A stretch of DNA of 64,000 nucleotides from Companilactobacillus kedongensis (lineage in GTDB: Bacteria > Bacillota > Bacilli > Lactobacillales > Lactobacillaceae), in contig NZ_RHOR01000005.1 in NCBI RefSeq assembly GCF_003946625.1, positions 58,340 through 122,339 on the forward strand. The letters are read 5' to 3'. How positions within the stretch are numbered: the stretch's first letter is position 1; each line of letters opens with the position of its first letter. The translations under genes and the position numbers were made by a program. The notes under the pieces were generated by a model that ran no database searches, had not been told where the DNA came from, and was given only the letters and a program-made list of their open reading frames with translations. Positions 48,444 through 58,191 of the stretch are shown here, piece after piece.

Positions 48444-50024
48444 CTATTCCTCATAAGAATCTAAAACTAACGATTCTGAAATCAATAATTCACTGTATAC
48501 ATCATAAATATATTTGGCTTTGTCCAAAGCAGCACCATCGATCAATTCATATAAATACTTACGTTCTTCTTCAAAAGCATTCATCAAAATTTGTCGTTCC
48601 TCAACTGCTTGAAATCCAGTAAAAATATACCGTTTACTATTAACGCCCGACCATTGTTTCAAAAATTGTCTCAGAGTAGTATTTCTATTTTGATCCAGTA
48701 AATCAAACGTAACACTCTCTTTAACAGCCGGTGATATTTGTAAGCTCGAGACGTATGCGATCCCAACCTTAACCATTTTTTCACGAACAGCTTTTTTATT
48801 CATCCACAGATCGTCTTCATTTTGAACTGGATTCAAGATTAATTTGAAAGCAATTGTTGGTGTCAGCATACTCAAAATAATTACGACTGTCTCAGTCAAT
48901 AGGATCAAATTGAATAAATGCATTGAGATCCCTTGTCCGACCAATGAAAAGACTAGGGCCAGCGTGACTGCACCATGTACTCCGCCTAATGAAAAACTAA
49001 TAGCCTCCATTTGACCATATCTCGTTACAAATTTTGCATAAAGATATCGTATCACTAATGATACTAGATAGATGACAATACCGATCCACAACCACTCTAA
49101 AGTATTGGTCAATTCAGCCTTTCCTTCAATTATGATCCTCATTAAGGATAATCCTAAGATGACAAAAACAAATCCATTCATCGTGTCACCGATAAAATCC
49201 ACTGTCTGATTAAAGAAATTTAAGTATCTCGGACTGGAGAAGCGACTTCGACTCATTTCACCATTAAAAATCAGTCCCGCACTGACTACAGCAATGATTC
49301 CTGAAAGATTTAATTTTTCAGCGGCTAAATAAATCAAAATTGGTGTGGCAAAGTAGACGATCAAATGTGATGACGTAACGTTAAAACGTGTCCGAATGAT
49401 CATTTGTCGACAGATCATGATGACAAAAGCAACTAATAAACCGAGTAAGGCGCCACCAATAGCCGTCAAAATAAAGACTCCAAAGTTTTTAGCATACGAA
49501 AGATGACCAGTCTTAAACCAGATAACCCCAGCTTGCAGCAGAATAATACCAGAGGCATCATTGAACAATGATTCCATTTTCAAAACAGTTTCAGTTCGTT
49601 TCGGCATCTTGCGCCCTTCACTGACTGAATCCATTGCAGTTGCATCGGTCGGCGTACTGATAGCAATCAAGATCAGAGTAAATGGCAAAGTTAAACTGAA
49701 TACCTGACTGATCGTAAATAAACTGACAATCGCCGATATCAGTGCCAAAACTACCGCTGTTCCAATAATAGATCTAAATTTTTTCCTGACTAGAATACTT
49801 CTAGTTTTCTGACCTTCCAAAAATAATAATGGAGCAATAATAAAGGCCATGAAAAACTCATAATCGAACTTCAATATATATCCATTAATAAGCGGAATAG
49901 CAGCAAAAATAATTCCGATGATCAAACTGATATAAGTTTTTGAAATCGAACTAACAAATTTTGCCAAAAAATTGCTCAAAGCTACGGCAATCAAAATAAT
50001 GATCGTCGATATATACATTTCCAT
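48444..50024 (-). CDS. Na+/H+ antiporter, CPA1 family (526 aa)
   Basis: About twelve hydrophobic helices occupy residues 1-395, with FLEGQKTRS, LIAISTPTDATAMDSVSEG (the CPA1 acidic ion-binding region) and LGGVHGAVTLALVFS, followed by a 130-residue cytoplasmic tail. Such antiporters exchange sodium or potassium for protons and regulate pH. GTGGGGGAAT precedes the ATG. A hairpin followed by U residues lies directly upstream and could regulate it. Confidence 0.9.
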   Translation of the reverse strand: MEMYISTIIILIAVALSNFLAKFVSSISKTYISLIIGIIFAAIPLINGYILKFDYEFFMAFIIAPLLFLEGQKTRSILVRKKFRSIIGTAVVLALISAIVSLFTISQVFSLTLPFTLILIAISTPTDATAMDSVSEGRKMPKRTETVLKMESLFNDASGIILLQAGVIWFKTGHLSYAKNFGVFILTAIGGALLGLLVAFVIMICRQMIIRTRFNVTSSHLIVYFATPILIYLAAEKLNLSGIIAVVSAGLIFNGEMSRSRFSSPRYLNFFNQTVDFIGDTMNGFVFVILGLSLMRIIIEGKAELTNTLEWLWIGIVIYLVSLVIRYLYAKFVTRYGQMEAISFSLGGVHGAVTLALVFSLVGQGISMHLFNLILLTETVVIILSMLTPTIAFKLILNPVQNEDDLWMNKKAVREKMVKVGIAYVSSLQISPAVKESVTFDLLDQNRNTTLRQFLKQWSGVNSKRYIFTGFQAVEERQILMNAFEEERKYLYELIDGAALDKAKYIYDVYSELLISESLVLDSYEE

Positions 50025-50050
50025 AAACTATTCCCCCACTCAAAAACAAA

Positions 50051-50077
50051 GCGTGAAAAAACATGGTTTTTTCACGC
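50051..50077 (-). promoter_or_regulatory. Terminator-like hairpin upstream of the antiporter gene
   Basis: GCGTGAAAAAAC and GTTTTTTCACGC form a perfect 12-bp stem with a 3-base loop. On the minus strand it is followed by TTTGTTTTTG and then the ribosome site. No leftward gene lies between it and the mtlD terminator, so it is probably a leader attenuator. Confidence 0.5.
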
Positions 50078-50139
50078 ATACTAATCATTTTTGAGATTAT
50101 ATTAACTATTTAATTTTGTCAATTAATAAGTGGTCTTGG

Positions 50140-50307
50140 ACCGTCTCCAGGGATAAAAATACTCACCTGCTATGCGGAACGGTCCTCTGGTACCTCGGTT
50201 TGAAGCCTTACAAGGTTCGGTAAGTCTCCAAACTCGACCGATGGTGTAACGGCTAAAGCCGTAACTCCATTACCACAGCTGGTGAATATTTTAATCCCCT
50301 CCGACTT
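50140..50307 (-). repeat. Long palindromic repeat, copy B (inverted)
   Basis: Read on the minus strand it matches copies A and C: AAGTCGGAGGGGATTAAAAT, ATTCACCAGCTGTGG, an inner hairpin GTTACGGCTTTAGCCG, GAGTTTGGAGACTT, CGCATAGCAGGTGAGT, and the end CTGGAGACGG. It is 160 bases from copy C and in the opposite orientation. It is more diverged than A and C are from each other. Confidence 0.78.
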
Positions 50308-50409
50308 AATATAACCAATATATTAAATAAACAATTAAAGTCAAACAATTGATATATTACATTACTATAAATCTTTTGAAAAAAATCCAATTATATCCTT
50401 AACAAAAAA

Positions 50410-50452
50410 GAAGCCATATCACACTAAATCATCTAAAGTGTAATATAACTTC
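50410..50452 (-). terminator. Terminator of the mannitol operon
   Basis: GAAGCCATATCACACT (50410-50425) pairs with AGTGTAATATAACTTC (50437-50452), allowing G-U pairs, and on the minus strand is followed by TTTTT. It lies beyond repeat copy C, which is thus in the 3' untranslated region of the mannitol message. Confidence 0.75.
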
Positions 50453-50467
50453 TTATTAAAGTTAAAG

Positions 50468-50660
50468 AATTATTTTCAAATACCAAATGAGTCGTAAGGA
50501 CTGAGAATGTTTACCAGCTATGAAATTGTTGTTACGGCGTAAGCCGTTTACAACACCGGGCGTGTTTGGAGACTTGCGAGCAAGGCTTCAAACCGAGAGC
50601 GGAGACCTTGGCTCCGGTCGGTCCGCATAGCAGGTGAATATTCTCAGTCCTGGAGACGGC
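50468..50660 (+). repeat. Long palindromic repeat, copy C
   Basis: It is close to copy A over its full length, including AATTATTTTCAAATACCA at the left, GTCGTAAGGACTGAGAATG, GTTTGGAGACTTGCGA, GCATAGCAGGTGAATATTCT and CAGTCCTGGAGACGGC at the right. Loop sequences differ while stems stay paired (for example GTTACGGCGTAAGCCG), which suggests that structure is conserved. Position and orientation relative to the upstream gene and terminator are the same as for copy A. Confidence 0.8.
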
Positions 50661-50679
50661 CAGAAGGCACAATTAAACT

Positions 50680-51831
50680 CTATTTGTTAATTTTTGCTTC
50701 GTATGATGCAAGAATTTCATTAACCAAGTCTTCATCTTTAAGACCAGTTACCTTCTTGATAACATCGATAGCCTTATCTTCTTTAAGCATCTTTTGTAAT
50801 TCGACACTCTCTGAATCTTTAGCTTCGTCAAATGTTAAGATCATACCCACTGTATCTAACAATACACTGTAGTCTAATGAACGTTCTTTCAATTCACGGA
50901 TTGGGCGAATAAATCTTTCATCAAAGCCTAACTTACGGATTGGTGTACGACCAACTCTTAAGATATCATCTGAAATATATTTATTTTCGAAACGACTTAG
51001 GATCTTATCTTGATAAGCTTTGTGTTCTGCAGGGTCGAAGTTCCATTTGTGAATTAATAGGTCACCAGTTTCTTTAAGGGCACCCTTAACTTGTTTTAGA
51101 ACCTTTTCGTCAGCAATAGCATCGCCGATTGTCTTGTATCCAAGATATTCACCAGTATAAGCTACTGTGGCGTGACCTGTATTAACTGAGAACAACTTAC
51201 GTTCGATGTATGGTTCCAAATCCTTAACATAAACAACTGTATCCAATTTGATTGATGGATTCTTCATTTGTGATTCATCAACGACCCATTCCTTGAATGG
51301 TTCAACTGAAACAGCCAAAGGATCTTCATGATGTTGGATAGGAACGATACGGTCAACAGCAGCATTAGGGAAGCCGATGTATTCGTCAGCAAACTTCTTG
51401 TCATCATCTGACAAGTGCTTGTAAACTTCACCCTTTAGAAATTGGCTACCACCGATCATGTTTTCACATGCGATAACGTCCAATGTCTTCTTGTTACCAT
51501 TAGCTTTACGTGCACTGATACCATCAGCAATCAAACCAGCGATAAATGGTAAGATCTTAGGTCCGATAGCTGTTGTAACCATGTCAGTATTTTCAATAGC
51601 AGTAACAACCTTTTCAGGATTGTCTTTATTGTTAATACCGTCTACGTTAGAAACATGAATCTTTTTCTTGCCTTCTGCGGCTAGTTCAATATCATATTCT
51701 TTTCTGTCATTTAAGGCATCAATGATTGTTGAGTTAACATCAACAAAGTGAATGTCGAATCCGTTAGATGCTAAAGTTTCTCCAATGAATCCTCTACCAA
51801 TATTACCTGCTCCAAAATGTACTGCGTTCAT
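50680..51831 (-). CDS. mtlD: Mannitol-1-phosphate 5-dehydrogenase
   Basis: The polyol dehydrogenase family is clear: [25 protein letters not shown] (NAD-binding start), [25 protein letters not shown], and [21 protein letters not shown] with the catalytic Lys and His. It oxidises mannitol 1-phosphate to fructose 6-phosphate with NAD. ATG 51831 is preferred to TTG 51840, since GGAAG lies at normal spacing. It is the last gene of mtlA-mtlR-mtlF-mtlD. Confidence 0.95.
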   Translation of the reverse strand: MNAVHFGAGNIGRGFIGETLASNGFDIHFVDVNSTIIDALNDRKEYDIELAAEGKKKIHVSNVDGINNKDNPEKVVTAIENTDMVTTAIGPKILPFIAGLIADGISARKANGNKKTLDVIACENMIGGSQFLKGEVYKHLSDDDKKFADEYIGFPNAAVDRIVPIQHHEDPLAVSVEPFKEWVVDESQMKNPSIKLDTVVYVKDLEPYIERKLFSVNTGHATVAYTGEYLGYKTIGDAIADEKVLKQVKGALKETGDLLIHKWNFDPAEHKAYQDKILSRFENKYISDDILRVGRTPIRKLGFDERFIRPIRELKERSLDYSVLLDTVGMILTFDEAKDSESVELQKMLKEDKAIDVIKKVTGLKDEDLVNEILASYEAKINK

Positions 51832-51832
51832 C

Positions 51833-52276
51833 CTAATCAACTTCCTTTAATAGATTAATTACTTCTTCTGGTGATTGTGCATCAGCTAATTTTTCGACAT
51901 TAGCAATATCGCTACAAAATAGTGCGATCGATGACAACAATTGCAAGTGCTCACCGTTTAATCCTGCAATACCAAATACGACTGTGACAAGTTTTTCATC
52001 AGCTGGATCTTCGCTGAAATCAACACCCATTGGATATTGAACGATTGAAATTCCAGTTTTTTTGATGAATTGCTTACCATCTTCGGTACCGTGCGGAATA
52101 GCTATAAAGTTACCCATGTAAACTGATACATCTTTGTTACGGTCGATCATTGAACTAATGTATCCAGGTTCAACGTAACCATTATCAACTAATAATTGAC
52201 CAGCTTGTTTGATGGCATCTTCTTTTGTTTTTGCTTCTTGATTAAGTTTGATGAGATTTTTATCTAAAGCCTTCAT
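51833..52276 (-). CDS. mtlF: Mannitol PTS EIIA component
   Basis: This 147-residue PTS EIIA of the fructose/mannitol fold has the phospho-accepting His in [14 protein letters not shown] near residue 65. It receives phosphate from HPr and passes it to the EIIB domain of MtlA. It sits between mtlR and mtlD, with 4- and 1-base gaps. Its phosphorylation state would also report to MtlR. Confidence 0.94.
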   Translation of the reverse strand: MKALDKNLIKLNQEAKTKEDAIKQAGQLLVDNGYVEPGYISSMIDRNKDVSVYMGNFIAIPHGTEDGKQFIKKTGISIVQYPMGVDFSEDPADEKLVTVVFGIAGLNGEHLQLLSSIALFCSDIANVEKLADAQSPEEVINLLKEVD

Positions 52277-52280
52277 CGTT

Positions 52281-54359
52281 TCACTTCCAATCCTTTTGTT
52301 TAATAGCGTCCAAAAATAATTTAGATACCAATTCTTTTAATTCATTAGTATTACCATGTTGATAAACTTTCAGATTACTTTCACTATCAATGATTGAACT
52401 GGAGATACCTCCCATCAAATCTGCACTGAAATCAGTCATTTCTCTAGGTGCTAACATGAAAAAGCATCGTTTCAAATTCATTGCCTTATGATCCATTCCC
52501 TTAATAACAATTGAATTGGACAACTCATAGATTGAGAAAAATGGTTCAATAACAGCTTCATTAGTTGTATGGACCAGACCCACACCTGTATTAGGAAGCC
52601 CCACTGGAGCTCGTTCCATTCTCTGAAAAAGTGCCGTTGCTACTTTATCAGCATCTGAAACGAATTCTGGTCGTAATCTTCTTGATAGTAATAACAGCGT
52701 TTGCTGTAAATTGTAATCACGGTTATCAATTTTTTTAACTTCAATATGTTTTAGTAACTTTTTAGCTACTGTTAATTCATCATAAAGATTATTCAATTTA
52801 GTTATGGGATCGTTTGAATTACCGGAGATAGAGAGTCCTCTTTTCACCTCTATGGCACCAAACTGATCACTTAAATAATCTTTTATTTCTCTAATTTCAT
52901 TTTGCAAAAGCAATGGTGAGATAACTTTGTACGGGTATTTGAAACCAGGTAAGAAAATTGTTGAGAGGATCAGATCATATTGCTTCAAATCTAACTTACT
53001 CAACTCAGCAACTCGAGATACTCGATAATTACTGATTTCCGGTACGGTTTTCTTTAATCTGCTTTCCAACACTCTGGCTGTCCCAATACCATTTGCACAG
53101 ACGACCAAGGCACTAATGATCTTGTCTTGTCGCTGCTGTTCAAAAGCTGATGCAAAATGAATTAGCACATACGCTGCTTCACTACTGGGTAATCTATCAT
53201 CAAATACATCTTTGAGACTATCTTTCAGTTTTTCATAAAGCTGTGGATAATTACTAATGACGTTTTTTAGAACTGGATTGTTTATCTCCGGTAACTGGGA
53301 GATCTGTCGTTTTAAGGCGGACCCAATGTGCGCCATTAAATCGTTGAACAACGTATCATCAGTTTTAAAGTCATATCCAAAACTATCTGAAACTTGTTTG
53401 ATCAAACTTCTTACTTGATAAGAAAGTTGTAGATCATAGTCATCAAGTAAAACATTATTAGAAATAGAAAAGCTCATTCCCTGAATCTGTTGCGCCATGA
53501 ATTCTAATTCCATCAATGAAATACGATCTCGAATCGTCTCGCTAAACTGATTAAAAAGCTCAATTGCAACATGTTGATATTTGAACAAGTTGCTCTGATC
53601 AATGTGGTTTAGATGAGAGATAACTTTTTTATCTTCAATTCTCTTGGCCGAAACAGCCAATATGATAATTAACTGCTTGAGCTGGCTATCGGAGAAATTG
53701 GAGAAATCAGTCTTAATACGGCTTTGAATCGCTTCATTTGCTTGTTTGACCAAGTCGATATCCAACAAATTGATAAAATATTGCGATGTCGTGATCGATC
53801 CAATTGCTGTATCACTAGTGAGAAATTCGAAGAATTCATATTCGTTGATTTCACTAGATAGAATGCCGCTGATAACTCGGCGAACATTACTTTCTTTTCC
53901 GATTATTTCTATACCTTTGGCCTTAATTCGGGATATTTCAAGCTGATAATCATTGAAAATACCTTCTATTACTTTCAGATCCTGGGTAATAGTGGATACA
54001 CTGACCTCAAACTCCTCAGCTAAAGCACCAATGGTAGTTATTTCATTAACGGTCAACAACTTACAAGCTAAAGCACTTTGACGTGTTTCAACTGAAGATA
54101 TAGTTGCCTGTTTATTAGGCTGGACCAGCATAGAATTTAATTCATCTAAATTCTCTTTACTGCCGACCAAGCGATAACTGCCATCCTCTTTGGTTAAACT
54201 AATAGCTAAATGAGCTAGGCTTGTTTCCAAACTTGATAATTCACGGTAAATCGTTCGACGACTTACATGAATATTTTTCATCAAATCAGCGATTCCTAAA
54301 CCACTAGGGTTCTTTAATAAAAGTAACGATATTTCCGACTCTCGGCTTGATAGATTCAT
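52281..54359 (-). CDS. mtlR: PRD-containing mannitol operon activator
   Basis: The 692-residue activator has two N-terminal helix-turn-helix units (ISLLLLKNPSGLGIADLMKN, TTIGALAEEFEVSVSTITQDL) and two PRD domains at about 185-290 and 295-405. An EIIB-like domain (ALVVCANGIGTARVLESRL near 410) and a C-terminal EIIA-like domain (about 540-690) follow. Phosphorylation of PRD and EIIB/EIIA sites links mannitol uptake to transcription. The start follows the mtlA stop by 20 bases. Its place inside the operon implies autoregulation. Confidence 0.93.
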   Translation of the reverse strand: MNLSSRESEISLLLLKNPSGLGIADLMKNIHVSRRTIYRELSSLETSLAHLAISLTKEDGSYRLVGSKENLDELNSMLVQPNKQATISSVETRQSALACKLLTVNEITTIGALAEEFEVSVSTITQDLKVIEGIFNDYQLEISRIKAKGIEIIGKESNVRRVISGILSSEINEYEFFEFLTSDTAIGSITTSQYFINLLDIDLVKQANEAIQSRIKTDFSNFSDSQLKQLIIILAVSAKRIEDKKVISHLNHIDQSNLFKYQHVAIELFNQFSETIRDRISLMELEFMAQQIQGMSFSISNNVLLDDYDLQLSYQVRSLIKQVSDSFGYDFKTDDTLFNDLMAHIGSALKRQISQLPEINNPVLKNVISNYPQLYEKLKDSLKDVFDDRLPSSEAAYVLIHFASAFEQQRQDKIISALVVCANGIGTARVLESRLKKTVPEISNYRVSRVAELSKLDLKQYDLILSTIFLPGFKYPYKVISPLLLQNEIREIKDYLSDQFGAIEVKRGLSISGNSNDPITKLNNLYDELTVAKKLLKHIEVKKIDNRDYNLQQTLLLLSRRLRPEFVSDADKVATALFQRMERAPVGLPNTGVGLVHTTNEAVIEPFFSIYELSNSIVIKGMDHKAMNLKRCFFMLAPREMTDFSADLMGGISSSIIDSESNLKVYQHGNTNELKELVSKLFLDAIKQKDWK

Positions 54360-54379
54360 CCTTTTTCGTCCTTGCAGAA

Positions 54380-56215
54380 TTATTTAAGTTCTGCAATAAG
54401 TTTATCATACTCGGGAGCATCCATTAGATTGTCGACCACGAGCACTTGAACATTCTTGAATGATAACTTGATACGTTTTGCGGTATCACGACTAGCAATT
54501 ACAAGAACTTCTGACTCATCATCAACTTCTCCAACTGAGAGATGTTGTACTTTAATATTTGTTACTCCGGACTTCTTCATATTATCTTTGAACAATGAAC
54601 GTCCCATAGTTGCGGAACCTACATTTTGATCATGATGAATGAAGTCGATTACTTTGATCTTTGAAACATCGATATCTTGAAGATTGCTTGATTCAGCAGT
54701 TTCTTTCTTAGTATCATCGTCAGCTTTAGGAGCACTGTCAACGGTACCGGAAACCTCTTTAGTCTTCAAACCTGTAACAATTTCATCGTACTTAGGTGAA
54801 TTCAAGAAGTTCTCAACTGCAACGTGAACAGCTGAAGGTGTCTTTTGAAGGGCACGACTTGCTAATTCATCTTGTGTAACAACTAATAATCCTGGTTCAT
54901 CTTTCAAACTATTGATAGCTGTGTTTGTAACTGATAAGTCCAAACCAGCTTTTTTAACTTTATCTCTAAGAATTGAAGCACCCATAGCTGATGATCCCAT
55001 TCCGGCATCACAAGCAAAGATAATGTGGTTAACTTCGTTAGCTGTTGAAAGGATTGCACGGGCATCTTCTGTTGATGCAGCTGATGCATCTGAAGTACCT
55101 TTAGCTGAACCTTTCATGTTTGCCAATTTAGCTTGGCTTGATGCAAGATCTGTATCTTCTGATTTATCACGTTTCAAAATAACCATTGAAACTAAGAATG
55201 AAACTGCTGTAGCAACAGCGACACCACTTAGAACCGCAATATAATTTCCTAATCCCTTAGGAGTCATAAGAAGAATTGAAATAATTGAACCTGGTGAAGG
55301 TGAAGCTTTCAAACCTGCTCCCAATAGATTGAACATGAATGTACCTGAAACACCACCAGCGATAACTGATAGGAACAATGCAGGTTTCATCAATACATAT
55401 GGGAAGTAAATTTCGTGAATACCACCAAAGAAGTGGATAATTGCAGCACCAGAAGCACTACTCTTAGCACTACCTTTACCAAAGAACATAAAGGCTAACA
55501 ATACTCCAAGACCTGGACCTGGATCTGGTTCAAGCAAGAATAGAATTGATTTACCAGCTTCTGCTGATGCTTGAATACCTAATGGTGTTAAGATACCTTG
55601 ATTAATAGCATTGTTTAAGAATAAAATTTTTGCTGGTTCAATGAAGACATTTGCTAGTGGGATAAGATTACGTTTGATGATCCAATCAACACCCACTGCT
55701 AATGCTGCGGAAAGTCCTGAAACAACTGGACCGATTCCGAAGAATCCGATGATAGCTAACAACATACCTAAGATACCGGCTGAGAAGTTATTAACAAGCA
55801 TTTCGAATCCTTGTTTAGTTCTTGGCTGTGCCCATGCATCAAATTTCTTGATACACCAGCCACCTAAAGGTCCCATAATCATGGCACCAATAAACATTGG
55901 AATATTTGTACCAACAATGACACCCATTGTTGCAATAGCACCAACGACACCTCCACGATGTTCGTCAACCATGCTACCACCTGTAAAAGCAATTAATAAT
56001 GGCAATAAATATGTAACCATTGGCGTGATCATTTTTGCCAATTGGGCATTAGGAAGCCAACCTGAATCCATAAATAAGGCTGTAATAAGTCCCCAAGCAA
56101 TGAATGCCCCGATATTTGGCATAACCATTCCTGAAAGCTTACTACCTAGACGTTGAACCTTCGTTTTAATCGAAGTTTTTTCTTTTTTTGCGTCAGTTTT
56201 TGAAACTGCCTCCAT
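54380..56215 (-). CDS. mtlA: Mannitol PTS EIICB component with a second EIIB-like domain
   Basis: The EIIC membrane part (about 15-350) includes FTGGSMVDEHRGGVVGAIATM, LEPDPGPGLGVLLA and FFGGIHEIYFPYVL. It is followed by an EIIB domain with FACDAGMGSSAMG, whose Cys (about 402) takes the phosphate. After a linker, a second EIIB-like domain (about 520-611) reads FIHHDQNVGSATMG, with His in place of Cys. The extra domain makes the protein longer than the usual 470-residue EIICB. ATG 56215 follows AAGGAGTG; an in-frame TTG at 56239 has no site. First gene of the mannitol operon. Confidence 0.93.
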   Translation of the reverse strand: MEAVSKTDAKKEKTSIKTKVQRLGSKLSGMVMPNIGAFIAWGLITALFMDSGWLPNAQLAKMITPMVTYLLPLLIAFTGGSMVDEHRGGVVGAIATMGVIVGTNIPMFIGAMIMGPLGGWCIKKFDAWAQPRTKQGFEMLVNNFSAGILGMLLAIIGFFGIGPVVSGLSAALAVGVDWIIKRNLIPLANVFIEPAKILFLNNAINQGILTPLGIQASAEAGKSILFLLEPDPGPGLGVLLAFMFFGKGSAKSSASGAAIIHFFGGIHEIYFPYVLMKPALFLSVIAGGVSGTFMFNLLGAGLKASPSPGSIISILLMTPKGLGNYIAVLSGVAVATAVSFLVSMVILKRDKSEDTDLASSQAKLANMKGSAKGTSDASAASTEDARAILSTANEVNHIIFACDAGMGSSAMGASILRDKVKKAGLDLSVTNTAINSLKDEPGLLVVTQDELASRALQKTPSAVHVAVENFLNSPKYDEIVTGLKTKEVSGTVDSAPKADDDTKKETAESSNLQDIDVSKIKVIDFIHHDQNVGSATMGRSLFKDNMKKSGVTNIKVQHLSVGEVDDESEVLVIASRDTAKRIKLSFKNVQVLVVDNLMDAPEYDKLIAELK

Positions 56216-56239
56216 ATTTGTAACACTCCTTCCAAGCAC

Positions 56240-56253
56240 TTAAAACGCTTACA
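56240..56253 (-). promoter_or_regulatory. cre site upstream of mtlA
   Basis: TGTAAGCGTTTTAA on the minus strand matches the CcpA cre consensus well. A second, weaker cre-like site TGTATGCGTTTCCC lies at 56263-56276. Both are in the mtlA leader/promoter region, consistent with glucose repression. Confidence 0.75.
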
Positions 56254-56350
56254 AGAAATAGTGTATGCGTTTCCCAAATTTTCATCAACGATAGCTTTGG
56301 CACAAAAATCTATGACAAAACTTGGTATATACAATTTTTACTGTAAATTC

Positions 56351-56393
56351 TTGACAGCAACCCTAATAGACAACTATAATTGGACTATACCAA
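56351..56393 (+). promoter_or_regulatory. nagB promoter with GntR-type operator
   Basis: TTGACA (56351-56356) and TATAAT (56375-56380) are perfect consensus boxes 18 bases apart. Overlapping the start point is TTGGACTATACCAA (56380-56393), a near-palindrome like the dre sites of NagR/YvoA-type GntR regulators that respond to glucosamine or GlcNAc 6-phosphate. The regulator gene is not in this window. Confidence 0.8.
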
Positions 56394-56429
56394 ACAAGAG
56401 GTATAATTCTGAAGGGAGTAACATATATA

Positions 56430-57161
56430 ATGAAAGTTATTGTTACAAGTAATAAAGAGATTGCCGGCAAAGAGGCATTTAAACTTATTAAATCAGCTAT
56501 GGATGACGGTGCTAAGGTTTTCGGTTTAGCAACTGGTAGTACACCAATTCCTTTATATAAGGAAATGATCGCCAGCGATGTTGATTTTTCAAAGATGACA
56601 TCAGTTAACCTGGACGAATATGTTGGTCTTGCACCAGAAGATCCACAAAGCTACCGCTACTTCATGCAAACAAACTTGTTTGACAAGAAACCATTTGCAG
56701 AAACTTTTGTTCCTGATGGTAAAGCAAAGGATCCTGAAGAAGAAGCAAAACGTTATAACAAAGTTATTGCTGATCACCCTATTGATCTTCAAGTTCTTGG
56801 TTTAGGTCGTAATGGTCACATCGGTTTCAACGAACCAGGTTCACCATTTGATGTAGAAACAAGAAAAGTTCAATTAACAGAATCAACTATTGAAGCAAAC
56901 TCAAGAAACTTTGAAAATGAAAATGATGTACCTCGTTACGCATACTCAATGGGTATTGGTTCAATCCTTAAGAGTAAGAAGATTGTCTTGATGGCATTTG
57001 GTACAGAAAAAGCCGACGCCGTTAAAGGAATGATCGAAGGAAAAGTTACAAACGACTGTCCTGCATCAGTTCTACAAACAAAAGATGATGTAACAATCAT
57101 TGTTGATAAAGATGCTGGTAGCGAATTAAGTGATTCATCAATCGACGAAAAGATTAACTAG
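56430..57161 (+). CDS. nagB: Glucosamine-6-phosphate deaminase
   Basis: The 243-residue enzyme has the NagB marks [49 protein letters not shown] and [22 protein letters not shown]. It converts glucosamine 6-phosphate to fructose 6-phosphate and ammonia. AAGGGAG precedes the ATG. It is monocistronic, with its own strong promoter and terminator, and is divergent from the mannitol operon; both products enter at fructose 6-phosphate. Confidence 0.96.
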   Translation: MKVIVTSNKEIAGKEAFKLIKSAMDDGAKVFGLATGSTPIPLYKEMIASDVDFSKMTSVNLDEYVGLAPEDPQSYRYFMQTNLFDKKPFAETFVPDGKAKDPEEEAKRYNKVIADHPIDLQVLGLGRNGHIGFNEPGSPFDVETRKVQLTESTIEANSRNFENENDVPRYAYSMGIGSILKSKKIVLMAFGTEKADAVKGMIEGKVTNDCPASVLQTKDDVTIIVDKDAGSELSDSSIDEKIN

Positions 57162-57185
57162 TTTCTACTATTATATAGTTAAATA

Positions 57186-57220
57186 AATCCCCCATCTGCC
57201 AATTTGGCAGATGGGGGATT
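57186..57220 (+). terminator. Terminator of nagB
   Basis: A perfect 17-bp stem (AATCCCCCATCTGCCAA and its complement) closes with a single T in the loop and is followed by TATTG. Confidence 0.85.
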
Positions 57221-57276
57221 TATTGTTTGCCGTATCATATATGACACTATGATATTATATATAATCGTAAGCACAA

Positions 57277-57305
57277 AAAGAGCCATGCCGTTAGGCATGG
57301 CTCTT
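57277..57305 (-). terminator. Terminator of the rhamnose operon
   Basis: AAGAGCCATGCC-TAAC-GGCATGGCTCTT is followed by TTT on the minus strand, 17 bases after the rhaD stop. Confidence 0.9.
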
Positions 57306-57321
57306 AATTTTGAAAATGTGC

Positions 57322-58152
57322 TTACTTCACTTTATCCATAGATAGGAACTTAGGATTTGGTGTAACACCAAATGATTTAGCTAAGTCTCTTAAGTCGTCG
57401 TCAGTGATCTCTTGTTGGATGTCTCCACCTTGGCTTTGGATAGTTGTATAGATCAAGGCTGCTTTTTCAACAGTTTCAATTAATCCATAAACTTCATCCA
57501 TGCTATCGCCACAGCCGAAGATACCGTGATGTGGCCACATAACAACTCTAAATTCATTCATTTTATCAGCAGTTGCTTGTCCGATTTCGTTTGTACCAGG
57601 TGTCATATAAGGGATGATACCAACACCTTCTGGGAAGACAACCAATGATTCGGCTTGCATCTTCCACAATAATTTACTGATTTCTTTTTCAGACAATTTT
57701 TGAGTGAATGATAGAGCAACCCAGTTTGTTGGGTGACAGTGCATAACAACTCTTTGATTTGAATCAACTTTTTGTCTAGCAATATGTGTCATCAAATGTG
57801 CAGGGAATTCACTTGTTGGTTCTCCACCATCATTGAAGCCCCAGTATAAATCAACTGAATTACCTTCATCAGTAATCTTGACCAAACCTGCATCTCTGTC
57901 TGGATAATTATGAACGTTCTTGAAATAGCGACCTGTACCAGTAACTAAATAATATTGTCCAGCTAGAGGGGATGCATCAAATTTAATAGGAATGTTTCTG
58001 ATAACCTTATTAAGGTCATCAAATTGATCTACCTCGTCTTGTGTTAAACGAAGACTGACATTACCACCGTTTCTTTCGTCCCAGCCATGTTTGTATAGTT
58101 CGTTAGTGATTTCGGACATTTTCTTTACATATTTTGAATTCTTAAATTCCAT
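57322..58152 (-). CDS. rhaD: Rhamnulose-1-phosphate aldolase
   Basis: This class II aldolase of 276 residues has [15 protein letters not shown] near the start, [27 protein letters not shown] with metal-binding His residues and [22 protein letters not shown]. It cleaves L-rhamnulose 1-phosphate into dihydroxyacetone phosphate and L-lactaldehyde. It is the last gene of the rhamnose operon. The alcohol dehydrogenase at the right edge might deal with lactaldehyde. Confidence 0.95.
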   Translation of the reverse strand: MEFKNSKYVKKMSEITNELYKHGWDERNGGNVSLRLTQDEVDQFDDLNKVIRNIPIKFDASPLAGQYYLVTGTGRYFKNVHNYPDRDAGLVKITDEGNSVDLYWGFNDGGEPTSEFPAHLMTHIARQKVDSNQRVVMHCHPTNWVALSFTQKLSEKEISKLLWKMQAESLVVFPEGVGIIPYMTPGTNEIGQATADKMNEFRVVMWPHHGIFGCGDSMDEVYGLIETVEKAALIYTTIQSQGGDIQQEITDDDLRDLAKSFGVTPNPKFLSMDKVK

Positions 58153-58191
58153 TATTATTTTGCTTCCCTTCTGAAGATGAACTAATTAAGT

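Noticed and set aside
55611..56156. 181-codon rightward frame opposite mtlA
   Set aside because: It is a shadow of a well-conserved PTS gene; Pro/Ile-rich composition and no family likeness.
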